From Methylobacter sp015476545 (GTDB lineage: Bacteria > Pseudomonadota > Gammaproteobacteria > Methylococcales > Methylomonadaceae), in NCBI RefSeq assembly GCF_052162025.1, contig NZ_CP197401.1:496001-560000 (forward strand): a DNA stretch of 64,000 bases, in the 5' to 3' direction. This document shows, in pieces, positions 30,586-38,125 of this stretch. The position numbers and the translations under genes were made by a program. The first letter of the stretch is position 1. Every line of letters starts with the position of its first letter. The notes beneath the pieces are model-generated. The model made no database searches and had not been told where the DNA came from. It worked only from the letters and a program-made list of their open reading frames with translations.

Positions 30586-31136
30586 AAAACAAGCTCAGAA
30601 TCATCGGCGGAGAATGGCGCAGCCGGCAGGTGAGTTTTGTCGACTTGCCGGGCTTAAGGCCGACGCCGGCAAGAGTGCGGGAAACGCTGTTCAACTGGCT
30701 GCAGGGCGAGATCATCGGCAAACGTTGCCTGGATCTATATGCGGGCAGCGGCGCGCTGGGATTTGAAGCGGCGTCAAGGGGTGCCGCTTCGGTCATACAA
30801 GTGGAAAGTAATCCCCAAGCCTGCCGAAGCTTGAAGGAAAATTCGGCCGCACTGGCCGCTAACCAGATCAGAATCGTGCAGATGGACGTCTTGCGCTATC
30901 TGGCCGGCGATGCCGAAGCGTTTGATGTCGTCTTCATGGACCCGCCGTTCGCCAGGAACCTGGCCGTTCAAACCTGCCAGTGGCTGGAGGAAAAAGGCTG
31001 GCTGGCCAATCACGCCAAAATCTATGTCGAAACAGAGTGCAAGCTTGACCTGAGCGGCATGCCCGCCAATTGGCAGTGCCTGAAAAGCAAGACTGCAGGC
31101 GAAGTCGGCTATCATTTATTCGAGCGATTAAGCTGA
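30582..31136 (+). CDS. rsmD: 16S rRNA (guanine(966)-N2)-methyltransferase
   Basis: 184 residues starting at GTG. SAM-binding motif DLYAGSGALGFEAASRG and the catalytic MDPPF are intact. It methylates G966 in assembled 30S precursors. The GTG overlaps the stop of the M16 partner gene (GTGA), placing rsmD at the end of that operon. The order M16-M16-rsmD-coaD-ferredoxin is conserved in gammaproteobacteria such as Pseudomonas. Confidence 0.93.
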   Translation: MKNKLRIIGGEWRSRQVSFVDLPGLRPTPARVRETLFNWLQGEIIGKRCLDLYAGSGALGFEAASRGAASVIQVESNPQACRSLKENSAALAANQIRIVQMDVLRYLAGDAEAFDVVFMDPPFARNLAVQTCQWLEEKGWLANHAKIYVETECKLDLSGMPANWQCLKSKTAGEVGYHLFERLS

Positions 31137-31192
31137 TTTATTTTTTCAAGCCGATATACTTGATATAAAATAGTCAGTTTTATAGCCGTCAT

Positions 31193-31672
31193 ATGAACAT
31201 TACCGCGATCTATCCTGGTACATTCGATCCCATCACCAACGGGCATCTGGACCTGATTGCCAGAGCGTCCAGGCTTTATGACAAAATCATCGTCGCTGTC
31301 GCCGTTAATCGCGGCAAATCGCCGCTGTTTTCGATTGAAGAGCGTGTCGCGCTGGTGCAAGGCGTGACGACTGGGTATGCAAACGTCGAGGTGGTCGGTT
31401 TTGACAATTTGCTGGTCGAATGTGCCAAACAGCATGGAGCGCATGTGATTTTGAGAGGTTTGCGCGCCGTCTCCGATTTCGAATATGAATTTCAGCTGGC
31501 CGGCATGAACAGGCGCCTGGCGCCGGCCCTTGAAACGGTTTTTTTGACACCGGCCGAACAGTATGAATTTATTTCTTCGAGCATGATCAGAGAGATCGCG
31601 CAGCTGAAAGGCGATGTGTCAAGTTTTGTCCCTGATCTTGTGCTACAGCATTTGATTGGGAAATTTAGTTAG
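31193..31672 (+). CDS. coaD: pantetheine-phosphate adenylyltransferase
   Basis: 159 residues with the nucleotidyltransferase signature YPGTFDPITNGHLDLI (residues 7-22) and the C-terminal ISSSMIREIA. It catalyses the fourth step of coenzyme A synthesis, 4'-phosphopantetheine to dephospho-CoA. It lies 56 nt after rsmD. Length and motifs are standard. Confidence 0.96.
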   Translation: MNITAIYPGTFDPITNGHLDLIARASRLYDKIIVAVAVNRGKSPLFSIEERVALVQGVTTGYANVEVVGFDNLLVECAKQHGAHVILRGLRAVSDFEYEFQLAGMNRRLAPALETVFLTPAEQYEFISSSMIREIAQLKGDVSSFVPDLVLQHLIGKFS

Positions 31673-31680
31673 GAGTAAGT

Positions 31681-31926
31681 ATGTCCCTTTTTATTAGTGA
31701 TGAATGTATCAATTGCGATGTCTGCGAGCCCGAATGCCCGAACGGCGCCATTTCCCAGGGCGAAGACATCTATGTCATCAATCCTGCCATGTGTACCGAA
31801 TGCGTAGGCCATCACGATGTGCCGCAATGCATAGAGGTGTGTCCGGTCGACTGCATCGACAAAGACCCTAAGAATGTCGAGGATAAAGACAGTCTGTATC
31901 AGAAATATCTGAAACTGACACAGTAA
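31681..31926 (+). CDS. YfhL-type 2[4Fe-4S] ferredoxin
   Basis: 81 residues. Two cluster motifs are visible: CINCDVCEPECP and CTECVGHHDVPQCIEVCPVDC, the latter with the insertion between the second and third cysteines typical of Allochromatium-type ferredoxins. It acts as a low-potential electron carrier in the cytoplasm. GGAG sits seven nucleotides before the ATG, which is eight nucleotides past the coaD stop. Confidence 0.93.
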   Translation: MSLFISDECINCDVCEPECPNGAISQGEDIYVINPAMCTECVGHHDVPQCIEVCPVDCIDKDPKNVEDKDSLYQKYLKLTQ

Positions 31927-31944
31927 TATTTTTCATCACAAAAG

Positions 31945-31971
31945 AAGATCACGTCTTATCGGCGTGATCTT
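31945..31971. terminator. hairpin at the ferredoxin/hyi convergence
   Basis: AAGATCACG and CGTGATCTT form a perfect nine-base stem around TCTTATCGG. The stem overlaps the last bases of hyi. Plus-strand termination of the ferredoxin transcript is plausible; the T-run is short. Confidence 0.5.
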
Positions 31972-32750
31972 TCCCTCTCAAGCTTTCTAAACCAGTCCAG
32001 ACTGTCCAAGGTTGTTCCCATCGGCTTATATTCGGCGCCTACCCAGCCGGAGTAGCCTGATTTTTCAATCGCCGAAAAAAGCCGTTCAAAATCGATTCGA
32101 CCGGTGCCGGGCTGCGCGCGTCCGGGGCAGTCGGCGAACTGAATATGGCCGATCTTGTCGGCATGATCGGCGATAAACCTGATAGGATCTTCACCCATCA
32201 TCTGCATGTGATAGACATCGTATTGCATGAACAGGTCGGGGCGATCCAGTTCGTCCAGCACGGCCAGCATCTGCGCGCCGCTGTGGATAATAAAGCCAGG
32301 CATGTCGCAGGTATTGATCGCCTCAAAAACCGTTTTAATGCCTAGCGGCGCAAAGGCATCGGCGGCAAAACACAGATTTTCCTTAAAAGTTTTCATATAC
32401 TTCGGCAGGCGGCTTTCATTCAGACAGCGCCCCGGCAGCACATTGATCGCAGCCGGTTTCAGCACCTCTGCATAAGCGAGCGTTTGCGCGACCGCCTGCC
32501 GGAACCGGGCCTGTTTTTCCGGCACGCAGGCCAGCCCTTCACCGCCCTGCAACAAATCATCTGCATCGACATTGAACAGCACCAGCTTTTGCCCGGCCGC
32601 CGTTAGGGCATTTTTTAATGTTTGGGCGTCCAGCGCATACGGGAACTGAATCTCAACGGCGGTAAAGTCCTGTCGGCTGGCTGCCTCGAAGCGTTCTATT
32701 AGATCCGCTTCGGTAAACAGCAGGCTCAGATTGGCGGTAAATTTAAGCAT
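31956..32750 (-). CDS. hyi: hydroxypyruvate isomerase-like TIM-barrel protein
   Basis: 264 residues of the AP-endonuclease 2/xylose isomerase-like barrel. Conserved metal-binding segments are FEAINTCDMPGF, MQYDVYHMQMM and HIQFADCPGRAQPGTGRIDF, which match Hyi. It interconverts hydroxypyruvate and tartronate semialdehyde. The start overlaps the end of the reductase gene by eight bases, so both are co-translated. No glyoxylate carboligase (gcl) gene lies in the window. Confidence 0.85.
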   Translation of the reverse strand: MLKFTANLSLLFTEADLIERFEAASRQDFTAVEIQFPYALDAQTLKNALTAAGQKLVLFNVDADDLLQGGEGLACVPEKQARFRQAVAQTLAYAEVLKPAAINVLPGRCLNESRLPKYMKTFKENLCFAADAFAPLGIKTVFEAINTCDMPGFIIHSGAQMLAVLDELDRPDLFMQYDVYHMQMMGEDPIRFIADHADKIGHIQFADCPGRAQPGTGRIDFERLFSAIEKSGYSGWVGAEYKPMGTTLDSLDWFRKLERERSRR

Positions 32751-33627
32751 CGGCTTTGCTGAACAGCTTGATTAATGTAGACGGATCCTGCTCCAGAAAG
32801 CCCTGCCGGCCATGCAACTGCATCAGTTGCGCGGCCAGAGCGGACATCGGCACGGCATTGCCCTGCCGGGTCGAGACGTCGACGGCCATGTTGAGGTCTT
32901 TCAGCAAGGTCTTGACGCGCCATTTGACCGGCTCAAATGTCCCGGTCGCCATTTCGGGGCCGACGATCTGCAGCGGCCTGGAGTCGGCGAAACCGCCGGC
33001 CAGCGCGGCCGGTATCTTTTCGGCATCGACGCCGGCCTGCCTGGCCAGCGCCATCATTTCGGCGATGACCATGACATTGCAGCTGACTATCATCTGATTG
33101 CAGATTTTCGTCATCTGGCCGCTGCCGACATCGCCCATGTGCGTCAATTGCTGATACAGCGGCGCCAGCACATGGCGCGCGACAGCAATGTTCTCGGCGC
33201 TGCCGCCGGCCATGATAGCGAGGTTGCCTTGCTGGGCGCCGGCGACGCCGCCCGAGACCGGCGCATCGACCCAACTCATGCCGCAGGTTTCATGCAGTGC
33301 GGCAGCCAATTGCCGTGTCGTCTCGGGATGAATGCTGGATAAGTCGATCAGCAGTTTGCCGGCCGAACCGCTGGCCAGGATGTCGGTCTTAACGATGGAT
33401 TCGACGGTGGCCGTATCGGCCAGGCACAAAATGGTGACATCGGATGCTTGAACCAACTCTACTATTGAGCTGCAGGCTTGTGCGCCGGCCTCAGTAACCG
33501 GAAGCAGCTTTTCGGGGGTGCGGTTCCAGACGTTGACCTTAAAGCCTGCATCGAGCAGGCGCAAAGTCATCGGCTTGCCCATCAGGCCGATGCCGATGAA
33601 GCCGAGCGTGTATTCTTTATCTGACAT
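32743..33627 (-). CDS. glxR: tartronate semialdehyde reductase-like enzyme
   Basis: 294 residues of the beta-hydroxyacid dehydrogenase family. NAD(P)-binding motif GFIGIGLMGKPM, substrate-binding DAPVSGGVAGAQQGNL and the catalytic lysine region GQMTKICNQM are all visible. It should reduce tartronate semialdehyde to glycerate, the step after hydroxypyruvate isomerase. I chose the ATG at 33627; a TTG nine bases upstream is possible. Specificity versus 3-hydroxyisobutyrate dehydrogenase rests on the hyi neighbour. Confidence 0.82.
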   Translation of the reverse strand: MSDKEYTLGFIGIGLMGKPMTLRLLDAGFKVNVWNRTPEKLLPVTEAGAQACSSIVELVQASDVTILCLADTATVESIVKTDILASGSAGKLLIDLSSIHPETTRQLAAALHETCGMSWVDAPVSGGVAGAQQGNLAIMAGGSAENIAVARHVLAPLYQQLTHMGDVGSGQMTKICNQMIVSCNVMVIAEMMALARQAGVDAEKIPAALAGGFADSRPLQIVGPEMATGTFEPVKWRVKTLLKDLNMAVDVSTRQGNAVPMSALAAQLMQLHGRQGFLEQDPSTLIKLFSKADA

Positions 33628-33687
33628 GAGGATCAAGTTCTTGATGCGCGAAGCAATCGGGAGTTATCCGTGAGATCTATTAATAAG

Positions 33688-33718
33688 GAGGGTGCAATGA
33701 TGCATAGCACCCTCTTTT
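33688..33718 (+). terminator. hairpin between smbP and glxR
   Basis: GAGGGTGC and GCACCCTC form an eight-base stem with an 11-base loop, followed by TTTT on the plus strand. It lies between the smbP stop and the glxR start, both minus-strand genes, so its likely job is ending the smbP message, though the T-run faces the other way. Confidence 0.45.
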
Positions 33719-33736
33719 CAGCATTATTGGGCTTGC

Positions 33737-34078
33737 TTATTGGCCGATGGATTGGCGCATATGCACCATCGCTTCTTCGGCATGTTTAGTGCCTACATCG
33801 GCATGGCCTTTTTTGGCATGTTCTATGGATTGTTTTAAATGATCAACTGCTTCTGTCATATGTTTATGAGCTTCAGCATGTTCTTTTTCCGCAGCTTCAG
33901 CATGTTTCAAGCCTTCTTCCGCATGCTTGAGCAACTGGTCGGCGTGGCCATCCTGTCCATGGGCCGTTGCCATGGCTGAATGTTCTAGCGCTTGCGCTGT
34001 ATGATGTTCTGTTGCATTGGACTGGGCGCTCAGGCAAAGAGCGAAAGCACCTGCTAAAGCGGTAATATATGTTTTCAT
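33737..34078 (-). CDS. smbP: small metal-binding protein, SmbP-like
   Basis: 113 residues with a signal peptide (KTYITALAGAFALCLSAQS) and then a His- and Glu-rich helical repeat (units such as EHAEAHKHM, DHLKQSIEHAKKGHA, EEAMVHMRQ). About 17 histidines spaced every three to seven residues match SmbP of Nitrosomonas europaea, a periplasmic copper-binding protein. Copper handling matters to methanotrophs and ammonia oxidisers. A ribosome binding site AAGGATA precedes the ATG. Metal identity is inferred from the family. Confidence 0.85.
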   Translation of the reverse strand: MKTYITALAGAFALCLSAQSNATEHHTAQALEHSAMATAHGQDGHADQLLKHAEEGLKHAEAAEKEHAEAHKHMTEAVDHLKQSIEHAKKGHADVGTKHAEEAMVHMRQSIGQ

Positions 34079-34326
34079 AACAGCATATCCTTGTTTGTTT
34101 ATGTTTAGAGTTATTATTAGCGCCTCGTTTTATTGGAACTACCAAGGCTTTTGTTATATATCACATATCATAGATACGGCACAATACGAGCCAATATGTT
34201 GGGCCGATGCAATTGCCGGTGCGCGGCCTGATTATCGAAGCAGGACGGCTTGCAAAATAAATTCGTGTTTATTGCCGGGTAGGCAGGAAGTTCCATTCTT
34301 CAAATACAACTCGATCAGGGGAAAAG

Positions 34327-36003
34327 ATGTTAAAGAAATGTTGTGCAGCGCTGATAGCAACGGCTGTTTTTTGGGGAACGCAGGTTCATGCCGACGGCAA
34401 GGCCGCCATTGCCAGCGCACATCCTTTAGCGACTGAAGCCGGCTTTGAAATTCTTAATAAAGGCGGCAATGTGTTCGATGCGGCGGTCGCGGTCAGTGCC
34501 GCGCTGGCCGTGGTCGAACCGTCCGGATCGGGGCTGGGCGGCGGCGGTTTCTGGTTGCTGCACAGGGCTAACGACGGCTTTGAAACGATGATAGACGGGC
34601 GTGAAAAAGCGCCGCTGGCGGCCCATCGCGATATGTTCCTCGACAAGAACGGCGAAGTCGCGCCGCGCTTATCGGTCGACGGTGCGCTGGCGGCCGCGAT
34701 ACCGGGCATGCCGGCGGCGCTGGTGCATCTGTCGGAAAAATACGGCCGTCTGCCTCTGGCGCAGAGCCTGGCGCCGGCAATCCGCTATGCGCGGGACGGT
34801 TTTGCCATTGGCGAGATACATCGCAAACTGCTCAAGTTCAGGATCAACGTGATGAAGAAAGATCCGGAGACGGCGCGGCAGTTTCTCGATAACGGCAATG
34901 TGCCTGAATACAAATCGATACTGCGCCAGCCGGATCTGGCGAATACCCTGACGCAATTGGCTGAAGACGGCAGGGACGGTTTCTATGACGGCGATGTGGC
35001 CGAAAAACTTGTGGACAGCGTCAGAAAGGCCGGCGGCATCTGGACTTTACAGGATCTTGCGAATTATCGGGTGGTCGAGCGGGAACCGGTCAGAGGATGG
35101 TATCGCGGCATAAAAGTTACCAGCGCGGCGCCCCCTTCAGCGGGCGGTATCGTATTGATCGAGGCATTGAACATTCTGTCCGGCTACGATTTGAAGCACG
35201 CGGATGACGTAACGCGCAAGCATCTGATAGCCGAAGCCATGCGCCGCGCCTACCATGACCGGTCCTTGTATCTGGGCGATGCCGATTTTGTCGACGTGCC
35301 GGTCCAGCGCTTGCTGGATGAGGATTATGCGGCCGGATTAAGAAGCAGCCTGAGGCCGGATAAGGCATTGCCGAGCACGATGCTGTCCGGCAACATACAG
35401 GATGCAGCGGATGGACCCCACACGACGCATTTTTCCATCATCGATGCCGAGGGCAACCGCGTCGCAGCTACGCTCAGCGTCAACTTCCCATTTGGTGCCG
35501 GCCTGGTTGCGGCAGGCACCGGCGTGGTGCTGAACGATGAAATGGACGATTTCGTCAGCCTGCCGGGCGCGAAGAACGTTTATGGCCTGGTCGGCGGCCG
35601 GGCCAATGCCATAGCGCCGGGCAAGCGCATGCTCTCTAGCATGACGCCTACTTTTCTGGAGGATGACAAGCGCGTCGCCGTGCTGGGTACGCCGGGAGGC
35701 AGCCGCATTATTTCGATGGTCTTGCTGGGCGCGCTGGATTTTGCCGATGGCAACGGCCCGGATTCGTGGGTTCGCGTGCCGCGTTTTCATCATCAGTTCA
35801 TTCCCGATGCGATTGAGTACGAAAAAGAAGCATTGACTACGGATGAGATGAGTAGTCTTACAGCTCGCGGCCATCAATTGAAAGAAGCGCGTTACCGTTA
35901 CGGCAATATGCAGGCGGTGATGCGCGACAAAACCACGGGCACACTGACGGCGGCTAGCGACCCGCGCGGCGAGGGACGGGCCAGCGTTTACAGTTGGAAG
36001 TGA
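34327..36003 (+). CDS. ggt: gamma-glutamyltransferase
   Basis: 558 residues, preceded by GGGGAAAAG. The signal peptide (MLKKCCAALIATAVFWGTQ) points to the periplasm. The autocatalytic cleavage site is in GPHTTHFS, with the new N-terminal nucleophile predicted at Thr366. The substrate-binding GGGGFW loop and the late GTPGGSRI motif are conserved. It hydrolyses or transfers the gamma-glutamyl group of glutathione. It is the first gene of a three-gene operon with a 3-nt gap to the next. Confidence 0.94.
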   Translation: MLKKCCAALIATAVFWGTQVHADGKAAIASAHPLATEAGFEILNKGGNVFDAAVAVSAALAVVEPSGSGLGGGGFWLLHRANDGFETMIDGREKAPLAAHRDMFLDKNGEVAPRLSVDGALAAAIPGMPAALVHLSEKYGRLPLAQSLAPAIRYARDGFAIGEIHRKLLKFRINVMKKDPETARQFLDNGNVPEYKSILRQPDLANTLTQLAEDGRDGFYDGDVAEKLVDSVRKAGGIWTLQDLANYRVVEREPVRGWYRGIKVTSAAPPSAGGIVLIEALNILSGYDLKHADDVTRKHLIAEAMRRAYHDRSLYLGDADFVDVPVQRLLDEDYAAGLRSSLRPDKALPSTMLSGNIQDAADGPHTTHFSIIDAEGNRVAATLSVNFPFGAGLVAAGTGVVLNDEMDDFVSLPGAKNVYGLVGGRANAIAPGKRMLSSMTPTFLEDDKRVAVLGTPGGSRIISMVLLGALDFADGNGPDSWVRVPRFHHQFIPDAIEYEKEALTTDEMSSLTARGHQLKEARYRYGNMQAVMRDKTTGTLTAASDPRGEGRASVYSWK

Positions 36004-36006
36004 AGC

Positions 36007-36699
36007 ATGCCGGATAAAAACACGGTCGATATCTGGCAAGGGCTTATTTCGACGGAAGAACTGCATTACCAGCGTTACTATGCTTTGTTGGACGCGGCCG
36101 AGCAGGCGCATGCTGAGAGAATCACAAAGCCTGTACTACATCGGCGTTATGTCGAAGTACATGGGCGCCTAAGACTGCTGCTGACGGATTATCTTAACGA
36201 AAACCCGGTAGCCATCCAGATTGGCAAAAGCGAGCACGGCAAGCCCTATCTGATCGATCATCCGCAACTGGCATTCAACCTGTCCCATTCAGGCTCGTAC
36301 CTGATCATGGCGTTGGGTTGGAATTGCCAATTGGGCATCGATATCGAATGCTGTAAAAACAGGACCACTCTGGCCGAACTGGTCCACAAATGTTTGGCCG
36401 ATGAAGAAGCCGCTTACTGGCATGCCTTGCCCGACGCCATGAAGACGCGCGAGTTTTACCGTTTCTGGACCCGCAAGGAAGCATTTGTCAAAGCGACAGG
36501 GCGGGGATTGGGTCTGGGCGTAAACCGGTGCGTCATCAATCCCGTGCATCCGGTGGAATTTTTAAGAGTTCCCGAGGAATGCGGCCCTGCTTCTGCATGG
36601 CGCGTGCGCGATCTTGATTTGGGGCAGGATCGCTGCGCCGCGCTGGTGGTAGACAATAGGGAACTGGCCCGAATCAGAGTCAATGATCTGATCGTATGA
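36007..36699 (+). CDS. 4'-phosphopantetheinyl transferase (Sfp type)
   Basis: 230 residues. Magnesium-binding motif LGIDIEC (about residues 113-119) and FWTRKEAFVKATGRGLGLG identify the Sfp/HetI class, larger than AcpS. It transfers the phosphopantetheine arm of CoA to carrier proteins. No polyketide or peptide synthetase lies in the window, so the target carrier protein must be elsewhere. Starts 3 nt after ggt and overlaps the next gene by four bases. Confidence 0.9.
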   Translation: MPDKNTVDIWQGLISTEELHYQRYYALLDAAEQAHAERITKPVLHRRYVEVHGRLRLLLTDYLNENPVAIQIGKSEHGKPYLIDHPQLAFNLSHSGSYLIMALGWNCQLGIDIECCKNRTTLAELVHKCLADEEAAYWHALPDAMKTREFYRFWTRKEAFVKATGRGLGLGVNRCVINPVHPVEFLRVPEECGPASAWRVRDLDLGQDRCAALVVDNRELARIRVNDLIV

Positions 36700-37535
36700 A
36701 AATGCGCCATTATGTATGGGCGTCTGTGATGCTGTTAAGTGCCTGCGCGACGCCTTCCGAGCGTTTTGCCGATGCGGCGGACACTTTGGGCTTTGAGGAA
36801 CTGACGGTCAGAACCGACCGGTTCGCGCATCGTATCTATAGCCATATCAATGCCGTAAAAAACACGGACCGTAAAACGCTGCACGTTTACCTGGACGGCG
36901 ACGGTACGCCCTGGCAGCAGCGCTGGATTGCAGGCGACCCGACCTCGCGCAGTCCGATCATACTGAAACTGATGGTGCAGGACAGCGAGCCGTCTATCTT
37001 GCTGGGCCGGCCCTGTTATCACGGTTTTAGCGGTACCGAGCCTTGCCACAATAAGTTTTGGACGTCGCACCGCTATTCGAAGCCGGTCGTTGAAAGCATG
37101 GCGGCGGCTTTGCAGCAATGGCTTGAAACAACTGATTTTAATGAGATCGTGCTGGTTGGCTACAGCGGCGGCGGCACATTGGCCATGCTGATCGCGCCCT
37201 ATATCGATAAGATCAAAGCCATCGTGACAGTGGCGGCCAACCTCGATATCAAGGCATGGAGCGAATTTCATGGCTATCTGCCGCTCAGTGATTCGCTAAA
37301 CCCGGCAGTCGGGCCCGAACTGCCGCCCATGATCAGGCAGTTCCATTTTGCCGGCGGCAAGGATGATAACGTGCCGCCGTTTATCATCGAAGCGTTCGCC
37401 AAGACCCACAGTCGTGCACGAGCCATTATCTACAGAGATTTTGATCATCAATGCTGCTGGGCAGAGGCATGGCCTTCGATACTCGGAAAAATCCAGGCCG
37501 GAAATGTGGCGTTTAACGCAGGCGATTCCCGCTGA
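36696..37535 (+). CDS. alpha/beta hydrolase lipoprotein
   Basis: 279 residues with lipobox LSAC (cysteine at about residue 17). The nucleophile elbow is GYSGGG, and the acidic and histidine members are likely in GGKDDNVPP and DFDHQCCW. The N-terminal DGDGTPW region is a family trait. Probably an envelope-bound esterase of unknown substrate. It overlaps the end of the transferase gene (ATGA) and its 3' end overlaps the convergent tsaC by 23 bases. Confidence 0.78.
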   Translation: MKMRHYVWASVMLLSACATPSERFADAADTLGFEELTVRTDRFAHRIYSHINAVKNTDRKTLHVYLDGDGTPWQQRWIAGDPTSRSPIILKLMVQDSEPSILLGRPCYHGFSGTEPCHNKFWTSHRYSKPVVESMAAALQQWLETTDFNEIVLVGYSGGGTLAMLIAPYIDKIKAIVTVAANLDIKAWSEFHGYLPLSDSLNPAVGPELPPMIRQFHFAGGKDDNVPPFIIEAFAKTHSRARAIIYRDFDHQCCWAEAWPSILGKIQAGNVAFNAGDSR

Positions 37536-38070
37536 CTGCGTCATAAATAGCCGTTTCCTGTGTAAGGCCGCCTGTGGGACCGTGCAGGATGAAAACGCCG
37601 CTGCCCGAAAAAGCCTGCACCAGTTTGCGCGCCTGTCGGATGGCGGGGCGGGTGCTGGCATTGGCGCTGGTCGATACGATAGGGCTGCCGTAGCAGGCGC
37701 ATAACCGGCGGGCGACGGGATGATCCGTGACTCTGACCGCCAGTGAGTCATGGGCTCCGGTCAACCAGACAGGCACCCAGGGCTGGGCCGGAATCACCCA
37801 GGTGACAGGGCCGGGCCAGGTCGGCGTGATGCGCCCGATCATCGCTTGATTCAAGATTAGGTAGGGCTGCAATTGCTGTAATGAAGAAGCAATAAGAATC
37901 AGGCCCTTATCTATAGGACGCTGCTTGATGTCGAGTAAAGACAGGACCGCGTCCTCATTGAGCGGATCGCAGCCTAAACCGTAGACCGCCTCAGTCGGAT
38001 AGGCGATGACTTCCCCGGCTTTGATATGGCGGACGGCATTTCTTATCTTAAAATTGGAATAATAAGCCAT
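37513..38070 (-). CDS. tsaC: threonylcarbamoyladenylate synthase (Sua5/YrdC family)
   Basis: 185 residues with the YrdC fold: AVRHIKAGEVIAYPTEAVYGLGCDP near the start, KQRPIDKGLILIAS and the late SPIVSTSANASTRPA. It makes threonylcarbamoyl-AMP for the t6A37 tRNA modification. Short form of the family, without the extra Sua5 domain. It lies downstream of the topA terminator. Confidence 0.93.
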   Translation of the reverse strand: MAYYSNFKIRNAVRHIKAGEVIAYPTEAVYGLGCDPLNEDAVLSLLDIKQRPIDKGLILIASSLQQLQPYLILNQAMIGRITPTWPGPVTWVIPAQPWVPVWLTGAHDSLAVRVTDHPVARRLCACYGSPIVSTSANASTRPAIRQARKLVQAFSGSGVFILHGPTGGLTQETAIYDAVSGNRLR

Positions 38071-38078
38071 AGGCGATC

Positions 38079-38104
38079 AAAAACTGCGCCGTAGTAGGGC
38101 GCAG
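38079..38104 (-). terminator. terminator after topA
   Basis: On the minus strand CTGCGCC, a seven-base loop and GGCGCAG form a perfect stem followed by TTTTT. It lies 22 nt past the topA stop and before tsaC, so it ends the topA transcript. Confidence 0.75.
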
Positions 38105-38125
38105 CGGGTATTTGAATTGGCAACC

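Noticed and set aside
35338..36111. 257-codon frame opposite ggt
   Set aside because: Entirely antisense to the conserved C-terminal part of ggt and the start of the transferase gene.
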